The translations under genes and the position numbers were made by a program. DNA of 64,000 nt, from contig NZ_WOWL01000001.1 in NCBI RefSeq assembly GCF_009741265.1, positions 4,588,001-4,652,000 of the forward strand. The letters are read 5' to 3'. Position 1 is the stretch's first letter. Every line of letters starts with the position of its first letter. The notes under the pieces are model-generated. The model worked only from the letters and a program-made list of their open reading frames with translations. It did no database searches and was not told where the DNA came from. This DNA is from Pseudarthrobacter sp. GA104 (GTDB lineage: Bacteria > Actinomycetota > Actinomycetes > Actinomycetales > Micrococcaceae). Positions 49,640 to 58,816 of this stretch are shown piece by piece.

Positions 49640-52498
49640 CTAGTGGCCGGCGTCGTACCAGCTGGGGCCGACGCCGATCTGGACCTCCAGCGGGACGCTC
49701 AGGTCCGCGGCGGCGGCCATCTGCTCGGTAACCAGCTTCTCCACGGCCGCGCGCTCACCGGCTGCCACTTCCAGGACCAGTTCGTCGTGGACCTGGAGCA
49801 GCATCCGTGATTTCAGCCCCTGCGCTTTCAACTCGGCGTGGACTCCCAGCATGGCGCGCTTGATGATGTCCGCGGCCGAGCCCTGGATGGGACTGTTCAG
49901 GGCAATCCGCTCGGCGTTCTCCCGGAGTTGCCTGTCCGTGCTGGTGAGGTCCGGCAGGTAGCGCCGGCGTCCCTCGATGGTTGCGGTGTACCCGTCAATG
50001 CGGGCCTGGTCCACCACGCCGCGGAGGTAGTCGCGGACAGCGCCGAACCGGTCGAAGTAGTCCTTCATGAGGGTCCGTGCCTCATCGACGGAGATCTCCA
50101 GCTGCTTGGACAGGCCGAACGATGTCAGGCCATAGGCCAGGCCATAGGACATTGCCTTCACCTTGGAGCGCATGGCGCTGGTGACCTCTTCGGTGGGCAC
50201 ATGGAAGATGTTCGAGCCGACGAACCGGTGCAGGTCCTCACCGTCCCTGTAGGCCTGGATCAGGCCCTGGTCACCGGACAGGTGGGCCATGATGCGCATT
50301 TCGATCTGGGAATAATCGGCGGACAGCAGGCACTCATAGCCCTCCCCCACCACGAAGATCCCGCGGACCCGCCGGCCTTCCTCGCTGCGGATAGGGATGT
50401 TCTGCAGGTTCGGGTTGTTGGAGGAGATCCGGCCTGTCGCTGCCACATTCTGGGCGTAGGTGGTGTGGATGCGGCCGTCCTCGGCCACGGACTTCTTCAG
50501 GGATTCGAGCATCTGGCTCAGCTTGGCGGCCTCCCGGTGCGCCATCAGCTGCACCAGGAACTCGTGCCCCGTCTTTTCCAGCAGGTTCTTCAAAGATGCG
50601 GCGTCCGTGGTGTAGCCCGACTTGATCTTCTTGGTCTTGGGCAACTGGAGTTCCTCGAACAGGACCGTCTGGAGCTGTTTGGGAGAGCCCAGGTTCACCT
50701 CATGCCCGATCGCCGCGAACGCTTGCTCCTGCGCCTGGTCGATGACCCGGGCCAGATCGGCGATCTGGTCATCCATGCGCGCCATGTCAATGGCAATGCC
50801 GGCGAGCTCCATGTCGGCGAGGACACGGCTGACCGGCAGCTCCAGCGTGGACAGGAGCTCCTCCGCCTTGCGCTCCTTGAGTTCGTCCTCGAAGTAGCGG
50901 CTCAGGGCCAGCACGACGGCGGCCGCCTGGACCAGTGCATCGGCGGCGGCGTCGTCCTCGCCGTCGAAGGAGAGCTCCAGCTGGCCTGCCTTGGCCGTGG
51001 CGGCAGGGATCCCCACGTTGAGGTGGTGCTGGGCCAGCTCCGCGAGTTCGTAGGTGCGCCGGTCCGGCTGGATGAGGTAACCGGAGATGGAGGTGTCATC
51101 CACCACGCCTTCCAGCTCCAGTCCACGGGACGTCAGGGCTTTCAGTGCGGCCTTGAAACCGTGCAGGACCTTCGGCGCTTCCGGGTCCCGCAGCCAGCCG
51201 GCCAGGACGTTCTCCGACTCGGCGTCCTGGCTTGACAGGTCGACATAGGCGGCAGCGCCGTCCCGGACAATCGCCAGCGCCGCGGCGTCCTCGCCGATGC
51301 GGCCGGGGACAAGGTCGACGGAGACGGCGGAGCGCTGCCCCGCGCCGGCGTCGAGGAACGCTGACAGCTCCGCGGCACTGCCCGGCACGACGTATTGCGG
51401 CGTGTCGATGCTTTCCCGTTCCGCGGCAGGCTTGTCCGCATCGCCGTAGAGCGCAAAGAGCCGGCTGCGGATGGTCTTGAACTCAAGCTTGTCGAACAGG
51501 TCCTCCAGGGCGGCCTGGTCCGGCCGCGGCTGGTAAAGGTCATCCAGCGTGACGGGAAGCTCAAGGTCCGTGTGCAGCTGGTTCAGGCGGCGGTTCCGCT
51601 TGACGGCCTCGACGTTTTCGCGCAGCGCATCGCCCACCTTCCCGCCAATCGCATCCAGGTGCTCCAGGACGCCGTCGAGCCCGCCGTAAAGATTGATCCA
51701 CTTGGCGGCCGTCTTGGGCCCGACCCCGGGCACGCCGGGGAGGTTGTCCGCCGTTTCGCCCACCAGCGCAGCAAGATCCGAGTACCGGCTGGGGCTGACG
51801 AAGTACTTCGCCTCAATGGCAGCGGCATCCATCCGCGGAATGTCGCTGACGCCCTTCCTGGGGTACAGCACAAAAACGTTGTCGGTGATGAGCTGGAACG
51901 CATCGCGGTCCCCCGAGACCAGCAGCACTTCGTACCCTGCTTTTTCTCCCATGGTGGCGAGGGTGGCAAGAATGTCATCTGCCTCGTAGCCGGGCATTGT
52001 GATGGTCTTGATGCCCCAGGCCTTCATGACCTGCGCAATGAGGTCGATCTGGTTGTTCATCTCCCGCGGAGTCTCGTTGCGGCCACCCTTGTATTCGCTG
52101 TACTCCGTCTTGCGGTGGGTGGACTCGTCCGAAACGTCGAAGGCCACCGCGATGTGGGTGGGCTGCTGCTCCTTGATGAGGTTGATCAGCATGGAGGTGA
52201 ATCCGTGAATGGCGTTGGTGTGCTGCCCGTTCGTGGTTGAGAACTTGTCCGCGGGCAGCGCAAAAAACGCGCGGAATGCCATGGAATGTCCGTCCAGCAC
52301 CAAAAGGCGCGGCTGTCCCGTCATGGGAACCACCGGGGCTTCCGTCGCAGAAACCGAGCCACTGGCCTGTGCCGGGACATTGCCCCGGCCTGCGCCTTCC
52401 CCGACTGCAGCGTCCTCAAGGGTGGCGGAACCCTGCGGTGCTTTGTCCTCCTGCAAGGTTTGGGACGGGAAAGGGGCCGGTTTGGTTGTTTCACTCAC
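49640..52498 (-). CDS. polA: DNA polymerase I
   Basis: This 952-residue enzyme fills gaps after excision repair and removes Okazaki primers. It has an N-terminal 5' nuclease domain (LVLDGHSMAFRAFFA near 70, GYEADDILAT near 165), a middle domain and the polymerase domain (DYSQIEMRI and QVHDELVLEV). In the middle domain the DxE proofreading motif is missing (the strand reads SVDLVPG), so 3'-5' exonuclease is probably inactive, as in mycobacteria. The first 50 residues are variable. The GTG at 52498 lies seven bases after TAGGCT. Confidence 0.96.
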   Translation of the reverse strand: MSETTKPAPFPSQTLQEDKAPQGSATLEDAAVGEGAGRGNVPAQASGSVSATEAPVVPMTGQPRLLVLDGHSMAFRAFFALPADKFSTTNGQHTNAIHGFTSMLINLIKEQQPTHIAVAFDVSDESTHRKTEYSEYKGGRNETPREMNNQIDLIAQVMKAWGIKTITMPGYEADDILATLATMGEKAGYEVLLVSGDRDAFQLITDNVFVLYPRKGVSDIPRMDAAAIEAKYFVSPSRYSDLAALVGETADNLPGVPGVGPKTAAKWINLYGGLDGVLEHLDAIGGKVGDALRENVEAVKRNRRLNQLHTDLELPVTLDDLYQPRPDQAALEDLFDKLEFKTIRSRLFALYGDADKPAAERESIDTPQYVVPGSAAELSAFLDAGAGQRSAVSVDLVPGRIGEDAAALAIVRDGAAAYVDLSSQDAESENVLAGWLRDPEAPKVLHGFKAALKALTSRGLELEGVVDDTSISGYLIQPDRRTYELAELAQHHLNVGIPAATAKAGQLELSFDGEDDAAADALVQAAAVVLALSRYFEDELKERKAEELLSTLELPVSRVLADMELAGIAIDMARMDDQIADLARVIDQAQEQAFAAIGHEVNLGSPKQLQTVLFEELQLPKTKKIKSGYTTDAASLKNLLEKTGHEFLVQLMAHREAAKLSQMLESLKKSVAEDGRIHTTYAQNVAATGRISSNNPNLQNIPIRSEEGRRVRGIFVVGEGYECLLSADYSQIEMRIMAHLSGDQGLIQAYRDGEDLHRFVGSNIFHVPTEEVTSAMRSKVKAMSYGLAYGLTSFGLSKQLEISVDEARTLMKDYFDRFGAVRDYLRGVVDQARIDGYTATIEGRRRYLPDLTSTDRQLRENAERIALNSPIQGSAADIIKRAMLGVHAELKAQGLKSRMLLQVHDELVLEVAAGERAAVEKLVTEQMAAAADLSVPLEVQIGVGPSWYDAGH

Positions 52499-52505
52499 AG
52501 GTGCC

Positions 52506-52511
52506 AGCCTA
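52506..52511 (-). promoter_or_regulatory. -10 element of leaderless polA
   Basis: TAGGCT on the minus strand, seven bases before the GTG at 52498 and only seven bases from the start codon of the divergent thioesterase. Confidence 0.65.
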
Positions 52512-52517
52512 GTTGCC

Positions 52518-52994
52518 ATGATGGACAATTTCACGCCCGGCCCTTTCGCCGGGGAGCTTGCGGCCGCCGGAATCCCTGAGCATCTGCACGGTTGGCTGGG
52601 CCGGTTCGGGATCGGCGCCCTGGTGGTGAAAATGGGGATTCACTTCCTGGAAATGAGTCCCGAGCGGAGCGTTGCCACCATGCCCGTGGAGGGCAACACC
52701 CAGGTTGCGGGCATTCTGCATGGCGGCGCCCACGTAGTGCTGGCGGAGACCCTTGGTTCGTTTGCCGCGGGGATGCACGCGGGACCGGACCGCCACGCTG
52801 TCGGCATCGAGGTGAATGCCACGCATCACCGCTCCATTGCGGCGGGCACTGTAACTGGAACCTGCACCGCCATCCACCTGGGCAGGACCCTGGCCACCCA
52901 CGAAATTGTGATTACGGACGGGCAGGGCCGCCGGCTGTCCACCGCCCGTATCACGAACATGATCCGGGACAACGTCCCGGCCCGGCAGGAGTAG
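52518..52994 (+). CDS. Hotdog-fold thioesterase (PaaI family)
   Basis: This 158-residue protein has the PaaI/4HBT pattern: GNTQVAGILHGGAHVVLAETLGS with the HGG turn near 78, and IEVNATHHRSI. Such enzymes hydrolyse acyl- or aryl-CoA thioesters; PaaI acts on phenylacetate pathway intermediates, but no paa genes are here. Two ATGs in a row (52518 and 52521) are possible starts. It is divergent from polA with only 19 bases between start codons. Confidence 0.87.
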   Translation: MMDNFTPGPFAGELAAAGIPEHLHGWLGRFGIGALVVKMGIHFLEMSPERSVATMPVEGNTQVAGILHGGAHVVLAETLGSFAAGMHAGPDRHAVGIEVNATHHRSIAAGTVTGTCTAIHLGRTLATHEIVITDGQGRRLSTARITNMIRDNVPARQE

Positions 52995-53066
52995 GGCGAG
53001 TCCCCTTTTCGATCCTGTGCCCTTCCCGGCCCCAATAATGTCGTACCCTCGCGCGATGATTTTGGT

Positions 53067-54563
53067 ATGGGAAAAGCGGCGGTGGCGAAGGCGTTTGCGG
53101 ACATGAATGCCGCTCTTGCCGTGCTCATGGCCGAGGCGGACGGGTGCGGTTCGGAGCCGTTTTCCGCTGCTGATCCGCTGGCCGGGCTGGCCGACGGGTG
53201 CCTGGACATCCTTGCCGGGGCCGCCGGGGTCCAGGCCAGAATTGCTGGGCTGGTGGTCAGCGCTGCAGGGACTTACGCCGAAACCGCCCGGGCGGCCGCC
53301 CCGCCGGACCCGCCCGTGCAGGCGCTCGAAAGGGCTATCGCCGCCGAGATCAGCTGTGTCATGGCCATCGGTGACCGGGCAGCCGGAGCCCTGCTGGCCC
53401 GCTCCCACGCCCTGACCACCTCCCTGCCCCGGACCCTCGCAGCCCTGCACAACGGAACCATCTCCTGGCAGCACGCCACCGTCATGGTGGACGAGGCCGC
53501 CACCCTTGACCCCGCCGGCGCCGCCGCCCTGGAAGCCCACTTCCTGGACCCTGACACACCAAAACCCGCCACCGCCGCCCCGATCGGGGAGATCCCCGCG
53601 TACAGGTTCCGGGCCAAGGCGCGCACCTGGCGCGAACGCCACCACGCCGACTCCATCGAACAACGCCACGCCAAAGGGGTTTCGGACCGGCGGGTCGAAT
53701 ACCGGCCCGACCAGGACGGGATGGCCTGGCTCTCCGCCTACCTGCCCGCCCACCAGGCCACGGCCCTCTGGAACAAGCTCACCGCGCTCTCCCGGACCAT
53801 GCAGGGACCAAACGAGCACCGCACCCTCACCCAGCTCCGGGCCGATAGTTTCGCCGAAGGGCTCCTCAACACCGGCAACACCAGCGGCGTTACCGGTGCA
53901 CCCGGTGCTGGCGACGGCGGCGAGGGAACCGGTCCAAACCAAGCGCCAGTCCGGGCCGAGGTGCTGGTCACCGTGCCCGTGTTCGCCCTGCTCGGCCTGA
54001 CTGATGAGCCGGCGATGCTGGACGGGTACGGACCCATCCCGCCCTCCATGGCCCGGGACCTCGTCGCGACCGGGGCGGATTCGTTCCACCGCGTCCTGGT
54101 GGACCCGCGGGACGGGGCGCCGCTGGAAATCGGCCGCACCAGCTACCGGGTCACCAAAGCCATGCGGAACTGGCTCAGGCTGCGCGACGGCAAATGCCCC
54201 TTCCCCGGCTGCAGCAACCACTCCCTCGACAACGAAGCCGACCACCTCCTCGCCTGGCACAACGGCGGCACCACAGGAGTCTCGAACCTGGGACAGCCTT
54301 GCCCGAAACACCACAAACTCCGCCACACCAGCGGCTGGAAACCCACCCCGGCAACAAAAACCGAACCACCCGGCTGGACCTCACCCGCCGGCCGCCACTA
54401 CACAAGCGAACACCAGGACTGGGAACCACCCAAGTGGCCAGATCGGGCTGCGGAAGTGAAACGCCTGGAAGGATCAATCGCAGGCTGTACGGACTTCGCC
54501 TACATCGGGCTCTCCCCGGGAGAAGATGCCCTCGAGCAGTTCCTGCACGCCCGCGACGGATGA
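53067..54563 (+). CDS. DUF222 protein with C-terminal HNH endonuclease domain
   Basis: This 498-residue protein belongs to the DUF222/HNH family, present in many copies in actinobacteria, especially Arthrobacter. The N-terminal DUF222 part spans about 1-360. The C-terminal HNH motif is seen as CPFPGCSNHSL, EADHLLAW, and CPKHHKLRH near 375-425 with likely zinc cysteines. It may be a mobile homing-type or restriction-like nuclease; the cellular role is unknown. The ATG at 53067 lies six bases after GATGAT, a weak -10. Confidence 0.88.
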   Translation: MGKAAVAKAFADMNAALAVLMAEADGCGSEPFSAADPLAGLADGCLDILAGAAGVQARIAGLVVSAAGTYAETARAAAPPDPPVQALERAIAAEISCVMAIGDRAAGALLARSHALTTSLPRTLAALHNGTISWQHATVMVDEAATLDPAGAAALEAHFLDPDTPKPATAAPIGEIPAYRFRAKARTWRERHHADSIEQRHAKGVSDRRVEYRPDQDGMAWLSAYLPAHQATALWNKLTALSRTMQGPNEHRTLTQLRADSFAEGLLNTGNTSGVTGAPGAGDGGEGTGPNQAPVRAEVLVTVPVFALLGLTDEPAMLDGYGPIPPSMARDLVATGADSFHRVLVDPRDGAPLEIGRTSYRVTKAMRNWLRLRDGKCPFPGCSNHSLDNEADHLLAWHNGGTTGVSNLGQPCPKHHKLRHTSGWKPTPATKTEPPGWTSPAGRHYTSEHQDWEPPKWPDRAAEVKRLEGSIAGCTDFAYIGLSPGEDALEQFLHARDG

Positions 54564-54582
54564 ACGTTGGTTGGCCTTCCGC

Positions 54583-55137
54583 TCAGGAGCCGGCAATTCC
54601 GTCCAGCCGGTACCGCAGCTCCACGATTCCCCTGCCCATGGTGCGCGAGGCCACCAACTCGAGTGGCGGCGTCGGGCCTGCCAGCGGAAGCAGCCGCTTG
54701 CCATCTCCCAGTACCACCGGGATGACGGAGAGGATAAGTTCGTCGAGCAGTCCGGCCGAAGCGAACTGGGCGGCGAGGTTCCCGCCGCCCACCACCCAGA
54801 TGTTCTTGCCGCCGGCGGCCCGTTCGAAGTCTGCGAGGAACTCGGTGACTTCGCCGCGGACGAAGGTGATGTCGGAACCTGCCGGAGCCGTGTACTCATG
54901 CCGGGTGAACACGTAGGAGGGTGTGCCAGGGTAAGGCCAGTTGCCCGGCTCGTGCTCCAGGAGCCAGGCGTAGGTTCCGCCGCCCATGACGATGCAGCCG
55001 ACATCTGCCATGAACGACTCGTAGCTTTCCTTGCCGCCCTCAAAACCGTCGAACTGCAGGAGCCAGCCCAGGTCATCGGTGGGCGTGGCAATAAAGCCGT
55101 CCAGGGACGCGGCGACGAAGTACTGGATACGTGGCAT
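54583..55137 (-). CDS. Dihydrofolate reductase family protein (RibD C-terminal type)
   Basis: This 184-residue protein has the DHFR-like fold pattern: YFVAASLDGFIA at the start, IVMGGGTYAWL near 50, NIWVVGGGNLAAQF near 108 and LDELILSVIPVVLGDGKRLL near 133. These proteins use NADPH, but this group is not the essential folate enzyme and the substrate is unknown. The ATG at 55137 lies six bases after TAGGCT. Its end is convergent with the HNH gene. Confidence 0.87.
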   Translation of the reverse strand: MPRIQYFVAASLDGFIATPTDDLGWLLQFDGFEGGKESYESFMADVGCIVMGGGTYAWLLEHEPGNWPYPGTPSYVFTRHEYTAPAGSDITFVRGEVTEFLADFERAAGGKNIWVVGGGNLAAQFASAGLLDELILSVIPVVLGDGKRLLPLAGPTPPLELVASRTMGRGIVELRYRLDGIAGS

Positions 55138-55143
55138 GGAGCC

Positions 55144-55149
55144 AGCCTA
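55144..55149 (-). promoter_or_regulatory. -10 element of the leaderless DHFR-like gene
   Basis: TAGGCT on the minus strand, six bases before the ATG at 55137. Confidence 0.65.
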
Positions 55150-55180
55150 GCCAACGGCATCAGCGCCTGCCAGAGGCAGG

Positions 55181-55402
55181 TCAGCCGGAAAAGTACGGAA
55201 TGATCAGGTACAGCCCGAAGAGCACTGCCAGGCCGCACAGGCCGAAGCAGACGTATGCGAACGCACGCTTGGTTCCTGGGGACACCTGCTGCGGGTCACC
55301 GGCGATGGCGGTCAGCCTGACGCCCAGGGAGTAGAGGACCACCACAGTCACAGCGGCCGCCAGGGTGGCACCGGCTACGGTCAGCAGTTCCAACCACTTC
55401 AT
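55181..55402 (-). CDS. Small membrane protein downstream of the phosphate transporter
   Basis: This 73-residue protein has two hydrophobic helices (about 6-32 and 48-71) joined by a short polar loop (AGDPQQVSPGTKR). The ATG overlaps the stop of the PiT gene by four bases, so it is made together with it. Similar small proteins accompany pit genes in Arthrobacter relatives, perhaps as an accessory subunit; that is inference. Confidence 0.75.
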   Translation of the reverse strand: MKWLELLTVAGATLAAAVTVVVLYSLGVRLTAIAGDPQQVSPGTKRAFAYVCFGLCGLAVLFGLYLIIPYFSG

Positions 55403-56700
55403 CGTTGGGCATCCTTCGTGTCGACGGCTTCGGCTTCCGACTGGGTGCCGGCTTCGGTTTTGTTGGTGGGCTGGGTGTTTGGCTCGGCCTGGGCGTTTGC
55501 CTTGGATTTGGCGCGCGCACGGGCACGTGCCAGGGCCTTCTTCTTGGCAAAACGGACGGCTTGTCCGGCTTCTTCCACCTCGATGGCGTTGTGATGGCCG
55601 ACGGCGGACTTGCGTGAGTAGAAGAACATCAGCAGCACGGCTGCGGTGCCGGCAACGGCGGCAATCAAAACGCCAACCACGCCCGTCTTGACCAGGAGGG
55701 CGGTCAATGCCCCCACAATTCCGGCGGCGGGAAGGGTGAACAGCCAGCCCAGGGCGATCTTGCCCACCATGTTCCAGCGCACGCTGGTTCCCTTGCGGCC
55801 CATGCCGGAGCCGATGACGGAACCGGAAGCAACCTGGGTGGTGGAGAGCGCAAAGCCGAGGTGTGAGGACGCAAGGATGGCAGACGCCGTGCTGGTCTCC
55901 GCCGCGAAACCCTGGGCGGGCTTAACCTCGGTGAGACCGGCACCCATGGTGCGGATGATGCGCCACCCGCCGGCGTACGTGCCGATGGCGATGGCCAGGG
56001 CGCAGGCTGCAATAACCCAGAACTGGGGTCCTGAGCCGGCCTCCTGGGTTCCGGCGGCAATCAGGACCAGCGTGATGATGCCCATGGTCTTCTGGGCGTC
56101 ATTGGTGCCGTGGGCCAGTGCAACCAGGCTGGACGTGAAGATCTGACCGGTCCGGAAGCCGCCGCGCTTCTGGGTGAGCTTGCTGCCGGTCTCGGGATCG
56201 TGGCGCGAGGTCAGCGCGTAGGCGAGGCGCGTGCAGATGTAGGCAACGACGCCGGCAATAAGCGGTGCGAAGATCGCCGGGAGGATGACCTTCTGGAGGA
56301 GGCCTTCAAGGTTGATGGAGTTGAAGCCGATGCCGGCAATGGCGGCACCGATGAGCCCGCCGAACAAGGCATGCGAAGAACTTGAGGGAAGGCCCTTCAG
56401 CCAGGTGATCATGTTCCAAAGAATGGCACCCATGAGTCCGGCAAAGATGATGTCCGGCGTGATCTGGACGCCGTCCGATCCCTCACGGATGATTCCGCCG
56501 GACACCGTTTTGGCCACCTCCGTGGAAAGGAATGCGCCCACGAGGTTCAGGATGGCTGCCAGCGCCACCGCGGTTTTTGGTTTGATGGCGCCGGTTGCGA
56601 TGGGCGTGGCCATGGCATTCGCGGTGTCGTGGAAACCGTTAGTGAAATCGAAAAATAGTGCCAGTGCGATAACCAGCGCCACCATGAAGGTGATATCCAC
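55399..56700 (-). CDS. pit: Inorganic phosphate transporter, PiT family
   Basis: This 433-residue low-affinity phosphate/cation symporter shows the PiT signature GFHDTANAMAT near residue 22 and its inverted repeat GTNDAQKTMGI in the second half, with about ten membrane segments. The C-terminal tail (from about 375) is rich in Ala, Lys and Arg, then Gln/Glu/Thr, and looks disordered. The GTG at 56700 matches family starts; an ATG five codons later is the alternative. It is cotranscribed with the small membrane protein. Confidence 0.92.
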   Translation of the reverse strand: MDITFMVALVIALALFFDFTNGFHDTANAMATPIATGAIKPKTAVALAAILNLVGAFLSTEVAKTVSGGIIREGSDGVQITPDIIFAGLMGAILWNMITWLKGLPSSSSHALFGGLIGAAIAGIGFNSINLEGLLQKVILPAIFAPLIAGVVAYICTRLAYALTSRHDPETGSKLTQKRGGFRTGQIFTSSLVALAHGTNDAQKTMGIITLVLIAAGTQEAGSGPQFWVIAACALAIAIGTYAGGWRIIRTMGAGLTEVKPAQGFAAETSTASAILASSHLGFALSTTQVASGSVIGSGMGRKGTSVRWNMVGKIALGWLFTLPAAGIVGALTALLVKTGVVGVLIAAVAGTAAVLLMFFYSRKSAVGHHNAIEVEEAGQAVRFAKKKALARARARAKSKANAQAEPNTQPTNKTEAGTQSEAEAVDTKDAQR

Positions 56701-56852
56701 CTGTTGCCCAATCTGCAGAGTCGACGTCCAGCAGTTTCTTTTCCGCCGGCTGCCCTGCACAGATAATTCACCAGCTGTTCGCTTGGAATGACTTGTGGCG
56801 GTAACCAGACCGGCGTGAAACCTTATCGATCGTACGCGTACCCAACAACAGG

Positions 56853-57359
56853 TCAAAACAACGGCTGTCCGAGAAACGACCGTATCCGCTCCAGTTCCAT
56901 GGGCGAGATGCCGCGTCTCGGATCGGGGGAAACGGACAGGATGCGCCGGCCGAGGAGCCTGGCCCAGGCCTGGGCCGCCGCCTCGAATGCCAACTGGTCG
57001 TCGATCCAGGCAACAGCCTCAAGGCCGGCGACTTCCACGTCCTCCTGGATGGCGCGAAGCTTCCACCAGCCCTCCCCCGCGGCTGTCCCGCCTGAAGTCA
57101 GGTAAGGCCACCGTGCCCCATCCAAGCCAATGGCCGGGCACAGGTACTGCGGGGCAAGTTCCTCCCAGCTGGTGAGCCAGACGCAGCGCACCCCCGGCAT
57201 CGCGGCAATGCCGTTCAGCCCGTCCACGAGTTCCGGCGCATAGGCCACGGGCAGGAGGCCCGCATCGGCGTACTTCCAGCCGGATCCCCAAGCGCTGGCT
57301 CCGGTTGGCCCGAACGGACAAACGACGCCGTCGACGTCGAGATAGAGCGTGCGGGTCAT
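56853..57359 (-). CDS. HAD-like hydrolase of unknown substrate
   Basis: This 168-residue protein begins with a HAD motif I-like strand, LYLDVDGVVCPFG (Asp8, Asp10), then VWLTSWEE (motif II-like) and AVAWIDDQLAFE (motif IV-like). This fits a small HAD-type phosphatase lacking a large cap. AGGA stands directly before the ATG at 57359. Neighbours are unrelated (pit and a VOC protein). Confidence 0.75.
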   Translation of the reverse strand: MTRTLYLDVDGVVCPFGPTGASAWGSGWKYADAGLLPVAYAPELVDGLNGIAAMPGVRCVWLTSWEELAPQYLCPAIGLDGARWPYLTSGGTAAGEGWWKLRAIQEDVEVAGLEAVAWIDDQLAFEAAAQAWARLLGRRILSVSPDPRRGISPMELERIRSFLGQPLF

Positions 57360-57568
57360 TCCTGATCCGAACCGGGAACCTAGCCCTGCCGGAGGCCCGG
57401 TGGCCTGGCAGTGGCGGGCCGCTCATGTTCCGGGCCGGTGAATCTGACGTCTGGCTCCACGCCTACATCCTCGCACCGGCCCGGATTCCCCTCAATGACC
57501 CGGGGCTGCTGGGCCTGGGCGAGGACCGTTCAGCGCGCCTGCTTCCCGGCCCGAAAGAAGCTACTGTC

Positions 57569-58003
57569 CTAGGGTGTTCCCGTGGCAACTTGGGGGTTGT
57601 TGACGTTGACCAGCCAGGCCACACCGAACCGGTCGGTGCACATGCCGAAGATGTCACCCCAGGGCGCCTGCTCCATGGGAACGGTCACCGTTCCGCCATC
57701 GCCACTGAGTTTCTCGTAGTACCCGCGCAGTTCCGCTTCATCGTCACCGCTGAGCGAGATCGAAATGGATGATCCCGGCGCGTACCCCATGCTGTTCGGC
57801 GTGTCCGCCCCCATCAGCACCATCCCCTGGGTGGTGGTCAGCATGCCGTGCATAATCTTGTCCGATTCGGCCGGATCGTCGCTGGCCTGGAACTCGCCGA
57901 AAGTGCTGAGGGCCAGGTCGCCGCCGAAGACCGCCTGGTAGAAGGTCATCGCCTCGCGGGCGTTGTCGCGGAAGCTGATATAGGGGTTGAGAGTGGTCGG
58001 CAT
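57569..58003 (-). CDS. VOC family protein (PhnB-like glyoxalase fold)
   Basis: This 144-residue protein has the PhnB/DUF1338-like glyoxalase pattern: NPYISFRDNAREAMTFYQAVFGG at the start, HGMLTTTQGMVLMGAD in the middle and PWGDIFGMCTDRFGVAWLVN at the end. PhnB-like proteins are usually without a known reaction. The ATG at 58003 has AAGGAG seven bases upstream, better than an in-frame start at 58051. Confidence 0.88.
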   Translation of the reverse strand: MPTTLNPYISFRDNAREAMTFYQAVFGGDLALSTFGEFQASDDPAESDKIMHGMLTTTQGMVLMGADTPNSMGYAPGSSISISLSGDDEAELRGYYEKLSGDGGTVTVPMEQAPWGDIFGMCTDRFGVAWLVNVNNPQVATGTP

Positions 58004-58119
58004 GGTGGATCTCCTTGAATGGGGACGGAACATGGTGGAACCAGACAACATCCTGCCTCAAACGAAGGGCGGGTGGTAGGGGATGCCGAACGGTGGTGCG
58101 CAAGGGACCGCCTGGGCCG

Positions 58120-58125
58120 TAGGCT
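58120..58125 (+). promoter_or_regulatory. -10 element of the leaderless Sua5-like gene
   Basis: TAGGCT, seven bases before the ATG at 58133. Confidence 0.65.
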
Positions 58126-58132
58126 CAGGGTC

Positions 58133-58753
58133 ATGGCCAGATACTTTGACGTTCACCCCCAGGACCCCCAGCCCCGCGCCATCACCCAGGCAGTCAAGAT
58201 AGTGCTCGACGGCGGGCTGATCGCCTATCCCACGGACTCCTGCTACGCGCTGGGCGCGCAGATAGGCAACAGGGACGCCCTGGACCGGATCAGGACCATC
58301 CGCCGGCTGGACGACAAGCACCACTTCACGCTGGTCTGCCGTGACTTCGCGCAGCTGGGCCAGTTTGTGCACATCGGGAACGATGTCTTTCGGAGCATCA
58401 AGGCCGTAACCCCGGGCGGCTATACCTTCATCCTGCCGGCCACCAAGGAGGTTCCGAAGCGCCTGCTGCATCCGAAGAAGAAAACGGTTGGCGTGAGGAT
58501 TCCGGACAACCGGGTGGTTCAGGCACTGCTCGCGGAGCTCGGTGAGCCGTTGCTTTCGAGCACCCTGCTGCTCCCTGACGAGGATGACCCGCTGACCCAG
58601 GGGTGGGAGATCAAGGAGCGCCTGGACCACCAGGTGGATGCCGTGATCGACGCGGGCGACTGCGGATCAGAACCCACCACAGTGGTGGACTTTTCCAGCG
58701 GCGTGGCGGAGGTTGTCCGGCGCGGCACCGGGGATCCCTCCCGGTTCGAATAG
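58133..58753 (+). CDS. Sua5/YciO/YrdC-family protein (YciO-like)
   Basis: This 206-residue protein has the YrdC-like domain: GGLIAYPTDSCYALGAQIGN near 27-46, the KHHFTLVCRDF RNA/nucleotide-binding part and VGVRIPDN near 118. TsaC/Sua5 make threonylcarbamoyl-AMP for tRNA modification, but this sequence (SCYALG, not STYGL) is closer to YciO, whose role is less certain. The ATG lies seven bases after a -10 element. Confidence 0.85.
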   Translation: MARYFDVHPQDPQPRAITQAVKIVLDGGLIAYPTDSCYALGAQIGNRDALDRIRTIRRLDDKHHFTLVCRDFAQLGQFVHIGNDVFRSIKAVTPGGYTFILPATKEVPKRLLHPKKKTVGVRIPDNRVVQALLAELGEPLLSSTLLLPDEDDPLTQGWEIKERLDHQVDAVIDAGDCGSEPTTVVDFSSGVAEVVRRGTGDPSRFE

Positions 58754-58816
58754 CTGCTGGCAAAGTGCGCGCGGGTAAGGACTTGGGGCGACGGCGGAGG
58801 CTGCCTTCCGCTTCCG

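Noticed and set aside
52509..54326. 605-residue minus-strand frame opposite the thioesterase and HNH genes
   Set aside because: Crosses two well-supported genes and has no recognisable domain.
53067..54563. HNH protein as evidence of a mobile element
   Set aside because: No inverted repeats, integrase, or target duplication around it; DUF222-HNH genes are commonly scattered singly in these genomes.
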